Shown here: positions 38,716 to 49,136 of the stretch, one piece after another
Layout of the letters: the number at the start of each line of letters is the position of its first letter
How positions within the stretch are numbered: the stretch's first letter is position 1
NCBI RefSeq assembly: GCF_000150275.1
Contig: NW_002060967.1
Span: forward strand, 310,001-374,000
Direction: 5' to 3'
From: Trichoplax adhaerens
Taxonomy: Eukaryota > Placozoa > Uniplacotomia > Trichoplacea > Trichoplacidae
DNA: 64,000 nucleotides
Notes under the pieces: model-generated
Database searches by the model: none
The model's input: the letters and a program-made list of their open reading frames with translations, nothing else
Told to the model about the DNA's origin: nothing
Made by a program: the position numbers and the translations under genes

Positions 38716-40929
38716 TTATAATTCAGTTTTGATTGAGGAATCTTCCACAGAGTTGTCCGCGCTAATTTTTGGCCTATTTGCAGCAACATGCTTAACGCCT
38801 TTTTCAATCATTCTTAAAAATTCACCAATATTAAACGCATAGTTTGTAAATTTAGCATGAGCTCCAAGTGTTGGATGATGGCCCTAATGGTATATCCATA
38901 AATAATGAAATTAATCATTTCTCATTAGCTAAAATGTGCATGATTGGTAAAAATGAACGCTAAAAAATTCTTTCATAACATTGCCTAAACAATAATGGAA
39001 GTAATGTCTAAAAGTAACGAATATTGCTGCTTGTACATGCAACATAAATTTTCTATATATAGTAACAACATCAAAGTTTACCTCATCTTGCTGAATTAAA
39101 TATTTCTTTTTCTCCCAAGTTAAATATTTTACACCTCTCAATCTTGCAAGGTCATAGTAGCATCCCTCATCTTCACAGTTGTACAACTCGAATGCTACAC
39201 CCCAATGAGGTTGGAATAGCATATGTGTTAGTCCGGAGCCATGCATACCAATAAAAATGTCTGAATTGTGAGTAATTTCTAATTGCTTTTCAAAAGGCAT
39301 CTATTTAAAAATTATAAATGAGTCAAAAGCAGGAATAAACCAATGGGTAGAACTTCTATTTATTTATGAATTATCATTTATGTCTATCGCCAGACGCGAT
39401 CATGTTATCATCGAAGTGAGTTTATGGTAGAACTTGCTGGATGATTACCTGATAGGTATAGTCAACACGTGTAACATCGTAATTCCAAATGGTCTTTAGC
39501 GCTCCTATCAGTTTATCCTCGTTAAGAATTCTACGATATTTGGTACTACGTGACAGTAGTGTGATTCTATATCGGTTTGGATCGTAAGGTTTTGTGGTAA
39601 TATTCAATCTATGTACAACATGCTCAGAGAAAGCTTTCATCAAACCACTATTATAGCATCCAGGAATCAATGGCATATTATAATATAATCCATAAAACAT
39701 TCGCGGGGGTAGAGTAAAAATAGCATCTTTAAAGCAAACCTATATTTATAAACATACAATAGACAAAACTTTAGTGATGCATTATATGGTAGGACATTGT
39801 CAACTCATCGCCAATATCAAGTAGATAATAATATCCATTAGAATTCAATTTGTAAAACAAATCGAGTTTCTTACAAATGCTTCAGGCTACTTTGGTTACG
39901 GAAACAGTACACTTGATTTATAACAGAGTAGAATTGTACAAGAATCCATTGATGATATAAATATTACCACAAACTTGGACAACAAAAGCTTACCCTCTTA
40001 TTGTCGTAATCAGATAATCGCTTGACAGGATGTCGAGAAAACGCTTTCCATGTTAATGTGAAAAAATCACCATAATTCATAGAACTAGTATCCCACATGA
40101 CGATGTTGATATCGGTGGTAAAAGAGCCATTGACATGTTGAGTTACGTAGAGGTTGACAAAATCGCAAAAATGATGAAACATATTGATACCAGCATCTAA
40201 CTTCATGAAATAAGTTGGACGCTCGACAATAACATCGCAGTGATGTCGATCTATGACGGGTTTGAATTTTAACGATGTGAAAGGGCGTAATTCTGAATGC
40301 CATGATTGTAATTCACCTTTTTGTTTATCGCTATTTTTTAAGCGTTGGCCATCCAATTGGCAATGGCCACCAATTTCTCCTTTTTTAAATACATCGGTTC
40401 GAAATCGTTCACGACTATCAGCCATTCGAGAATTTTTTAAATTCATGTATAGATTGGTTGCTCGACAATATCTCATATGTTGATTACAATCTAAGGTTGA
40501 ATCGCCTTCTTCGTCAGCTTTACATAAGTGCATCATTTCATCGCGAAATTCACGTATCATACCAAAATCAGCAGAACGCCAAAATTTATCAATTTGTTTC
40601 TCTTTGGTATGCTCCCAACCGCGTGAATCCTCAGGGCATATTGGATAAGAGTAATAATTTCGTTTTCGGCAATGTTTCTCATAACCCCAGCATGGTTGTT
40701 TCTTACTTAACTTTTTATACTCTGATGAGCATTTGTTATTACTACACTCTTGTCTTTGTAAATGGCTCATTTGGAAATATTTTTGATGTAAATCAGAATA
40801 TCTATCCAATTGATCATCACTAACGACACTGGCAATGTCAATGAATAGGATAACTGCAAGAACGCATAAAGTGAGTGGTCGCATCCTAAACCACTGTCGA
40901 GAGATTATGACATTAAGGCAATTTTTCAT
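38716..40929 (-). CDS. EOGT: EGF domain-specific O-linked GlcNAc transferase
   Basis: EOGT transfers GlcNAc from UDP-GlcNAc to Ser/Thr of EGF repeats in the ER lumen (GT61 family). Four exons on the minus strand join at phase 0: 40929-39994, 39739-39449, 39300-39082 and 38883-38716. They give 537 residues against 527 in human. An N-terminal hydrophobic signal ([18 protein letters not shown]) follows either Met1 or Met16. Conserved blocks include [70 protein letters not shown] (His429 region) and [36 protein letters not shown] begins the last exon. The protein ends KTEL, a KDEL-like ER-retrieval tail as in the mammalian enzyme. All key family blocks are intact and no frame break is seen. It converges with FAR across a 1.3 kb spacer. 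Confidence 0.96.
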
Positions 40930-41778
40930 TTCTTACCGCTGCTACTGTTATGTAGTGTACTGTATAACCTGAGATTAATAAATAGACAATGGCGTTGTTA
41001 ACCTTCAGTTGTAATTGATGCAATCGATCCAAATTGAAATACGCCTAGCTTTACAGAACTTGTAATTTGCGCCATCAGATTCAGTATCGATAGGTTAATT
41101 ATTATTCTACTACTGCTACAAGTCATTGAAAATTTGAGAGTAGCTCATCACTGAAAAGTGGATGGTAACATCCCCTAGCAGATTCGCACCACTCGTATTG
41201 TAATTAACCTTAAACAGCAAGTATTAACATCACTATACCTGTAAACCAGAGATAGGCTAGTCTTATACTTCCACTCGTAACGATATTGCTGGAAAGACGA
41301 ATCGATTCCCTTCTTATTGGGCTTATAAATGGCAAATTACCATTTCCTGTCCTGGAAGAGAAAAGGAGAAACAGGAGGACTAGCACCAACTCCAATCCAG
41401 TATCGAAGAACTCCAAGAAGGCGTGACGTGTCAGTTGCGGACGGATGGACTGAGTTCGCCGGCTGCTTGGAAAAGGGATTTCTCCAGAATAAATCATAGC
41501 CGCAAAATCGTTCTCAATTTTACGATCTTTTGGCTATGATTTATCATTGAGAAATCCCTGCTTAGAATAACTTGTAGACAATTGGAGATTAAATTGGTAA
41601 GCTTTTCCCTACTGTGCTGGACATAGTATAGTAGAGCGGCACTACACTACACTATAGAGGTTTCTTTCTTTTTACCTTTATGAGTGGCACCATGTTCATG
41701 GACGTCGGTTTGAATACTGCAATATACTCTGTAATATTTCATTTTGAACGTGAGCACTTCCGATTAGATACAGCTGTT
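40930..41778. other. EOGT upstream region
   Basis: The EOGT promoter and 5' UTR should lie at the left end, but no site can be fixed. A long inverted repeat at 41475-41560 is listed separately. The open frame at 41210-41497 (-), with a Leu-rich segment, overlaps that inverted repeat and is not supported as a gene. Confidence 0.4.
41475..41560. repeat. ~37 bp imperfect inverted repeat with short spacer (foldback)
   Basis: The left arm (41475-41511) holds GGGATTTCTC, AATAAATCATAGCC and AAAATCGT. The right arm (41521-41560) is its reverse complement with a few gaps: ACGATCTTTT, GGCTATGATTTAT and GAGAAATCCC. The spacer is about 10 bases. A DNA or RNA hairpin of more than 30 paired bases is predicted. 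It could be a MITE core, a foldback element or a structured transcript. Confidence 0.85.
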
Positions 41779-43115
41779 AACATTAACTTGGTTCTATTCA
41801 CTTCAACGATAGTTTATATCGATATATACATTGTACGGTATATTGTATGATATGCAACAATGTATGCTTATACTGTACAGCAAATGAATGATTAACCAAA
41901 AATTATCAATGTACTCTGGTGTCTGTATCGGTGTTTTGCAACTTTCTGCTTCTTCACTCTGAAATGTAAAATCACTAATACATTTTGACAACAACATTAA
42001 CTTGGTTCTATTCACTTCAACGATAGTTTATATCTATATATACAGTGTAGGGTATATTGTATAATATACCCTATTATATGCTTAGATGGAGAATGATTAA
42101 CCCATAAATAATCAATGTACTGTGATGTCTGTATCGGTGTTTTGCAACTTTCTGCTTCTTCACTCTGAAATGTAAAATGAGTAATGCATTTTGACAACAA
42201 CATTAACTTAGTTTTATTAACTTCAACGATAGTTAATATCTGTATATACAGTGTACGGTATATTGTGTGATATGCAACAATATATGCTTATACTGTACAG
42301 CAAATGAATGATTAACCAAAAATAATCAATGTACTCTGATGTCTGTATCGGTGTTTTGCAACTTTCTGCATCTTCACTCTGAAATGTAAAATGAGTAATG
42401 CATTTTGACAACAACATTAACTTGGTTTTATTAACTTCAACGATAGTTTATATCCATATATACAGCGTACTGTATATTGTATAATATGCAAAAATAGATG
42501 CTTGGATGGAGAATGATTAACCCATAAATAATCAATGTACTGTGATGTCTGTATCGGCGTTTTGCAACTTTCTGCTTCTTCACTCTGAAATACACTTTGA
42601 CAACAACATTAACTTAGTTTTATTAACTTCAACGATAGTTTATATCCATCTATACAGCGTACTGTATATTGTATAATATGCAAAAATAGATGCTTAGATG
42701 GAGAATGATTAACCCATAAATAATCAATGTACTGTGATGTCTGTATCGGCGTTTTGCAACTTTCTGCTTCTTCACTCTGAAATACACTTTGACAACAACA
42801 TTAACTTAGTTTTATTAACTTCAACGATAGTTTATATCCATCTATACAGCGTACTGTATATTGTATAATATGCAAAAATAGATGCTTGGATGGAGAATGA
42901 TTAACCCATAAATAATCAATGTACTGTGATGTCTGTATCGGCGTTTTGCAACTTTCTGCTTCTTCACTCTGAAATACACTTTGACAACAACATTAACTTA
43001 GTTTTATTAACTTCAACGATAGTTTATATCCATCTATATAGCGTACTGTATATTGTATAATATGCAAAAATAGATGCTTAGATGGAGAATGATGAACCGA
43101 TAAATAGTCAATGCA
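41779..43115. repeat. Tandem array, seven copies, unit 190-212 bp
   Basis: The unit begins ACATTAACTT(G/A)GTT(C/T)TATT and runs through CTTCAACGATAGTTTATATC, an imperfect GTAC(T/G)GTATATTGTATAATATGCA block, GATGTCTGTATCGG(T/C)GTTTTGCAACTTTCTGC and CACTCTGAAAT. Copies start at about 41779, 41992, 42198, 42411, 42603, 42793 and 42983. The first three periods are about 208-213 bp. The last three are 190 bp and much closer to each other, having lost a GTAAAATGAGTAATGCATT-type segment. Short minus-strand open frames repeat once per unit and are by-products. Confidence 0.93.
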
Positions 43116-44114
43116 TAGAATAGAAATGCTGAAGCAAGCGTACTGCAGATTCAATTTTGCTTAACACTGAAGACTGGTGAGCAGTATTTCACGACTTGCT
43201 TCTGATTCATTCCGAAATCCAAAAACACAATTTCAGAGTGGAGAGTGTTTCTTTCTCGTATTCTGCACTGAAACATCGCCATCACTTATAGTCAGTCGTC
43301 GAATATCTACTGTACAGTAAATCAAAATCGCTACTGTAGCGTAGGCATGATGGAAGGTTCAATGATTCAGCGAAAACCGATTAAGCAGCCATGTTAGAGA
43401 TTGACACAAATGCATTGAGTAAGAAAATATTCCTTATTGTAGACTACAAGTGTGGGTTACCGTACAATTCAATTTTCCTACGATTTGATGGATAAAAGTG
43501 CTGCAAGTCAATTTACTCGCATTAATTGATTTTAGCCCTAGCTATTCTGCCTATTCAACTTCAGTCTACCATATTAATTACTGCACCTTGCATATAGCAC
43601 ATAAATACAGAAAGACAATTTAACATGTCTTCAAGCAGGACATTGATCCAAATCTGTTGAAATTCTATTCATTATCGTTGACTAGAGGATCATGTAGAAT
43701 TTACTTTGTCAATGAAATATCAATCCTTTCGGATAGTTGAACGAGTTTTAGAATGTCCCATGATATAAAAACATATGTAATTACATTTGCATGACTTAAG
43801 TACTTTTCTACTTCATAAACATGAATATTAACTGTCTAGGTTACGTTATCAATCAAGAAGTAGCAAAAAGAGAGAGAGAGCTGGTGTGAAGGCATAGCCT
43901 GGAGGTTAGCACATAATTTACCTTGAGCTAAAAGTATTCATGCTGTCTACCAATGTATTTTCCAACTGTACATAAGAATACTTTGCTTCAAGCCAATTTT
44001 GGAATCGCAACGACGGGATCATCATCTGTAAGTACAGCAAGTGCAGGGTATACGATATACTATATTTGTACCTCCTTTTTACAGATCAACATCAAATAGA
44101 AGACTGGCCGTAGA
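43116..44114. other. Non-coding spacer between tandem arrays
   Basis: No exon, RNA gene or repeat unit was recognised. It contains a short GA run at about 43870. The sequence is AT-rich and unlike the arrays on either side. Confidence 0.45.
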
Positions 44115-44725
44115 TTATATGTAGAAAATCGAATCTACTGTATCAATATCAATATACGACTTTCCATCATTAACATGTAGAAAATACCAATCTACTATAC
44201 TGAATTTTATACATGTAATGTAGGGGAATCGTATATTGATGTGGATCCGAATAGAGTATAAATAACGTTTCGGATAACTCATCCGCGCCCAAATGCCCAT
44301 TCTGCGTTGAAAGCGCTATTATCAACATGAAGCATAAGATGATTTTGATTTTAGAAAATCCAATCTACTGTATCATTATCCATATACGACTCTTCATCAT
44401 TTACATGTATAAAATACCAATCTACTGTACTGAACTTTATACATGTTATGTAGGGGAGTTGTATATCGATGTTGATCCGAATAGAGTACAGTATAAATAA
44501 CGTTTCGGATAACCCATCTACGCCCAAGTACCCATTCTACGTTGAAAGCGCTTTCTAAACATGAGGCATAAGATGATTTTGATTTTAGAGTGAAGATACT
44601 CAAATTTAGACAATCTACATAACGTTTCGGATAGCCAATCGGCGCCGAAAATATCAATCTTGAGTTGAAAGCGCTGTATAGAACATGAAGCATAAGATGA
44701 TTTGGATTTTATACTTGATCCGATT
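44115..44725. repeat. Tandem array, two full and one partial copy, unit about 230 bp
   Basis: The unit contains AATCTACTGTATCA(A/T)TATC, AAAATACCAATCTACT, TTATACATGT(A/T)ATGTAGGGGA, GATCCGAATAGAGTA, TAACGTTTCGGATAAC and GTTGAAAGCGCT, and closes with AACATGA(A/G)GCATAAGATGATTT. Copies begin at about 44124 and 44358. A partial third copy covers 44590-44705 and contains the ACGTTTCGGATA and GAAAGCGCT parts. Confidence 0.88.
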
Positions 44726-44789
44726 TTACACGCGTACGACTTGTGTTCTTGCGATCGCATTGATAGAATTGGATATACACAACATCTGA

Positions 44790-46475
44790 ACAGTATAGCC
44801 AGGGATTCTTCAGCTAGCCAACTTAGTCCATTTATTTCTGTATCTACCCTGGCATGTGCTAATCATCCATTTCTTGCTTGATGTTGATAAAATTGAAAGT
44901 TGATCTTTTGAGTATGTCAACATTGAAAACGTCCCAATGCACCAAGAAGTGATTGCCTTTTTTTGACAGAATTGGATACACCACGTCTGAACGGTATTGC
45001 CAAGGATTCTTCAGCTGCCAAACCTGGTCCATTTATATTACTGTTAGGCTTAGGGTTAGGGTACCTATACTGGCGTGTGCTAATCATCCAATTTTTGCTT
45101 CATATTGATAAAATTGAAAGTTGATCTTTGAGTATTTCAACATTGCAAATGTCCCAATGCACCAAGAAGTGATTGCCTTTTACAGAATTGGATACACCAC
45201 CTCTGAACGGTATTGCCAAGGATTCTTAAGCTGCCAAACCTGCTCCATTCATTTCTGTTAGGCTTAGGGTTAGGGTACCTACACTGGCATGTGCTAATCA
45301 TCCATTTCTTGCTTGATGTTGATAAAATTGAAAGTTGATCTTTTGAGTAGTTCAACATTGCAAATGTCCCAATGCACCAAGAAGTGGTTGCCTTTTACAG
45401 AATTGGATGCACCCCTAACCCTAACCTCTGAACGGTATTGCCAAGGATTCTTCAGCTGCCAAAGCTACTCCATTTATATTACTGTTAGGCTTAGGGTTAG
45501 GGTACCTACACTGGCATGTGCTAATCATCCATTTCTTGCTTGATGTTGATAAAATTGAAAGTTGATCTTTGAGTATGTCAACATTGAAAACGTCCCAATG
45601 CACCAAGAAGTGATTGCCTTTTTTTGACAGAATTGGATACACCACGTCTGAACGGTATTGCCAAGGATGGTCCATTCATTTCTGTTAGGCTTAGGGTTAG
45701 GGTACCTACATTGGCGTGTGCTAATCATCCAATTTTTGCTTCATATTGATAAAATTGAAAGTTGATCTTTGAGTAGTTCAACATTGAAAATGTCCCAATG
45801 CACCAAGAAGTGATTGCCTTTTACAGAATTGGATACACCACGTCTGAACGGTATTGCCAAGGATTCTTCAGCTGCCAAACCTGCTCCATTCATTTCTGTT
45901 AGGCTTAGGGTTAGGGTACCTACACTGGCATGTGCTAATCATCCATTTCTTGCTTGATGTTGATAAAATTGAAAGTTGATCTTTTGAGTAGTTCAACATT
46001 GCAAATGTCCCAATGCACCAAGAAGTGGTTGCCTTTTACAGAATTGGATGCACCCCTAACCCTAACCTCTGAACGGTATTGCCAAGGATTCTTCAGCTGC
46101 CAAAGCTACTCCATTTATATTACTGTTAGGCTTAGGGTTAGGGTACCTACACTGGCATGTGCTAATCATCCATTTCTTGCTTGATATTGATAAAATTGAA
46201 AGTTGATCTTTGAGTAGTTCAACATTGAAAATGTCCCAAGGCACCAAGAAGTGATTGCCTTTTACAGAATTGGATACACCACCTCTGAACGGTATTGCCA
46301 AGGATTCTTCAGCTGCCAAACCTGCTCCATTCATTTCTGTTAGGTTTAGGGTTAGGGTACCTACACTGGTGTGTGCTAATCATCCGTTTTTTGCTTAATT
46401 AATATTGATAAAATTAAAAGTTGATCTTTGAGTAGTTCAACATTGGAAATGTCCCAAGGCACCAAGAGTCTCCGA
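44790..46475. repeat. Satellite-like array with telomere-type TTAGGG words and 641 bp higher-order period
   Basis: The unit is about 214 bp: GAATTGGATACACCAC, TCTGAACGGTATTGCCAAGG, CTGTTAGGCTTAGGGTTAGGG, GTGCTAATCATCC, TTGATAAAATTGAAAGTTGATC and GTCCCAATGCACCAAGAAGTG. TTAGGGTTAGGG (two telomere repeats) occurs at 45050, 45264, 45491, 45691, 45905, 46132 and 46346. The spacings are 214, 227, 200, 214, 227 and 214, so three units form a 641 bp higher-order repeat. In the 227 bp units an extra ~13 bases add CCCTAACCCTAACC (45413-45426 and 46054-46067), the opposite-strand telomere word. First and last units are diverged or truncated. Identical 76-codon frames 641 bp apart confirm the higher-order copy but are not genes. 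Confidence 0.93.
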
Positions 46476-46783
46476 CTGGCTAAAACCACGTGGAGAATGC
46501 TTCCATTCATGGGGTTGTGCGCGAATGGGGGTTAATGCTACGGTCAGTAGCCATAGACTTACGTATCGTCCGTATCATACCGCCTCAACGATTCGTATGC
46601 GGTATCCTACTGTACGTCTTGAACTAGTGCTGTGGGGAAATTTTTTCGACATTGCAGTGACTGGTTGCAAAAGTTCACTGTGAAAAAGTTTTCTCGATAT
46701 TGACTGGAAAGGGCTCGCCATTTCTCACCAAGATTGATGGTTTTGGCTGTATTGGGTGGCAATCCACTAGATGAAAATGGACA

Positions 46784-48010
46784 GTGAAGAATTTGTTATG
46801 ACGATGTAAGTTTTGAATGCATTGCAGTAACTTGTAGTTGTTGATTGAAAAGGCCGCAAGACGTAAACAGAATGTCTTGTAAGAAAAAAAGAACTCTTGG
46901 TTCTGGTATTGCAAATTAAATTTCCATTCAAGGATATGGAATTCATCTATAGTACAGTAGTGAAGAATTCGTTATGACGATGTAAGTTTTAAATGCATTA
47001 CAGTAACTTGTAGTTGTCGATTGAAAAGGCCGCAAGACGTAAACAAAATGTCTTGTAAGAAAAAAAGGACTCTTGGTTCTGGTATTGCAAATTAAATTTC
47101 CATTCAAAGATATGGAATTCATCTATAGTACAGTAGTGAAGAATTCGTTATGACGATGTAAGTTTTAAATGCATTACAGTAACTTGTAGTTGTCGATTGA
47201 AAAGGCCGCAAGACGTAAACAAAATGTCTTGTAAGAAAAAAAGGACTCTTGGTTCTGGTATTGCAAATTAAATTTCCATTCAAGGATATGGAATTCATCT
47301 ATAGTACAGTAGTGAAGAATTCGTTATGACGATGTAAGTTTTAAATGCATTACAGTAACTTGTAGTTGTCGATTGAAAAGGCCGCAAGACGTAAACAAAA
47401 TGTCTTGTAAGAAAAAAAGGACTCTTGGTTCTGGTATTGCAAATTAAATTTCCATTCAGTGATATGGAATTCATCTGCAGTACAGTAGTGAAGAATTCGT
47501 TATGACGATGTAAGTTTTAAATGCATTACAGTAACTTGGTAGTTGTCGATTGAAAACGCTGCAAAACGTAAACAAAATATCTTGTAAGAAAAAAAGAACT
47601 CTTGGTTCTAGTATTGAAAATTAAATTTCCATTCAAGGATATGGAATTCATCTATAGTACAGTAGTGAAGAATTCGTTATGACGATGTAAGTCTTTCATG
47701 CATTACAGTAACTTATTGAAAACGCTGCAAAACGTAAACAAAATATCTTGTAAGAAAAAAAGAACTCTTGGTTCTAGTATTGAAAATTAAATTTCCATTC
47801 AAGGATATGGAATTCATCTATAGTACAGTAGTGAAGAATTCGTTATGACGATGTAAGTCTTTCATGCATTACAGTAACTTGGTAGTTGTCGATTGAAAAC
47901 GCCACAAAACGTAAACAAAATATCTTGTAAGAAAAAAAAAACTCTTGGTTCTGCTATTGCAAATTAAATTTCCATTCAAGGATATGGAATTCATCTGCAG
48001 TACCTCGAGG
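46784..48010. repeat. Tandem array, seven copies, unit 176 bp
   Basis: The unit starts GTGAAGAATTCGTTATGACG and includes ATGCATTACAGTAACTTG, GTAAACAAAATGTCTTGTAAG, an A-run, GGACTCTTGGTTCTGGTATTG, CAAATTAAATTTCCATTCA, AGGATATGGAATTCATCT and a closing TAGTACAGTA. Copies start at 46784, 46960, 47136, 47312, 47488, 47665 and 47831. The second to fourth are almost identical; the later ones share private changes (AAAACGTAAAC, ATCTTGTAAG), so amplification came in at least two steps. Confidence 0.94.
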
Positions 48011-48199
48011 TTCATACGAAAACCATGAGTACTGGTAATGCAAAGGTCGGTTAGCATTGGTTCTACGTTAAATGTATTCTTGAAAATGGCCAATTTCGAC
48101 TATTTATCAAGCAGCGAATACTGCTTGGATTTTTCATCAACAAACAACACCATAGACTACTTACCAATCAATCGTACATAAACGCGCTACTGTAGTAAA

Positions 48200-48520
48200 T
48201 GCACCGGTATATCTTGTGCTAAAGTCCATCCTACAATATTATCTCGTGCTCAAGTCCATCATACTGTATTACTATTGCATACAACATTGCAATAATCAAG
48301 TTGCTGATGACTATGGTCGATTCACTACATACTTCCCCCCAAAAAGCAGCAAATACTGCTTAGGTTTTTCATCAACAAACAATCCCAAACGTGCTACGAC
48401 TATAGCAGATGCAGCGGTATATCCTGTATCTCGTGCTCAAGTCCATCATACTGTATTACTATTGCATACAACATTGCAATAATCAAGTTGTTGATGACTA
48501 CAGTCGATTCATTACGCACT
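48200..48520. repeat. Short tandem duplication, period about 185 bp
   Basis: A segment with TCTCGTGCTCAAGTCCATCATACTGTATTACTATTGCATACAACATTGCAATAATCAAGTTG followed by TGATGACTA occurs at about 48243 and 48429. Flanking text around AAATACTGCTTGG and ATCAACAAACAA is also shared. The apparent open frame at 48216-48482 spans the two copies and is not taken as a gene. Confidence 0.75.
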
Positions 48521-49136
48521 TAGACGATAGGTAAATAAATATTGCATCAACTTGACCCAAATACTTCTTGATAGATGCTTGTAAAAGATTAGACATCTTG
48601 GAATTGTAGCCAAAAATTGAATGGAAATCCTATTGTCACCATGGAATAAGCTTATGCATGATGATGGAATGTTACTACAGTTCATTACTGCTTTAATGAA
48701 CATACAGTATACTGCAGGACGTACAAATGCAGTAAATAAACTAATGTCTCGTGTAAAAATAAGTTGAAGTGAACGATATTAAGCAGGTTTCAATGCTAAC
48801 TTCCTATTCCTTCACTTTTACGTTGAAAGGCCATCATGAAAAGCATTTTTTGGACCGCCATAAGTATATTGTTGCACGTCAATAACTACTACAGTATTTC
48901 GGTCAAAGCTCCTCTTATAGTAAAAAAATTGGACAACATCAAATTGAACCAAAATGAACTCTACGATGAGTCAGTTTGTAGTGTGTTACGAGTAGACATC
49001 ACTGCTTCAATTGATTTATCGACGCAATGTAATGTACAAATGATCTATCTAGATCTTGTTATTCTATCAGCGATGTTCTCCATGACTAACTGCTACTTAC
49101 TCTATCTTCGTCTTCGTATGTATCGTTACGACTAGT
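48521..49136. other. Region upstream of the first traced SETDB1 exon
   Basis: The missing 5' exon or exons of the SETDB1-type gene may lie here. An open frame at 48836-49135 starts MKSIFWTAISILLHVNN and ends exactly at the TAG that would serve as the acceptor of the next exon. It shows no clear SETDB1 likeness, so neither a separate small gene nor an N-terminal exon can be decided from sequence alone. Confidence 0.35.

Noticed and set aside
45313-46184. Two identical 76-codon frames suggesting a duplicated gene
   Set aside because: They are exactly 641 bp apart and are copies of the higher-order satellite unit, crossing its telomere-type words.
48836-49135. 99-residue open frame with a hydrophobic start as a separate secreted protein
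   Set aside because: No family likeness. Its stop is the acceptor TAG of the next exon, so it may be intronic or a non-coding part of the SETDB1 gene. Left undecided, not called.
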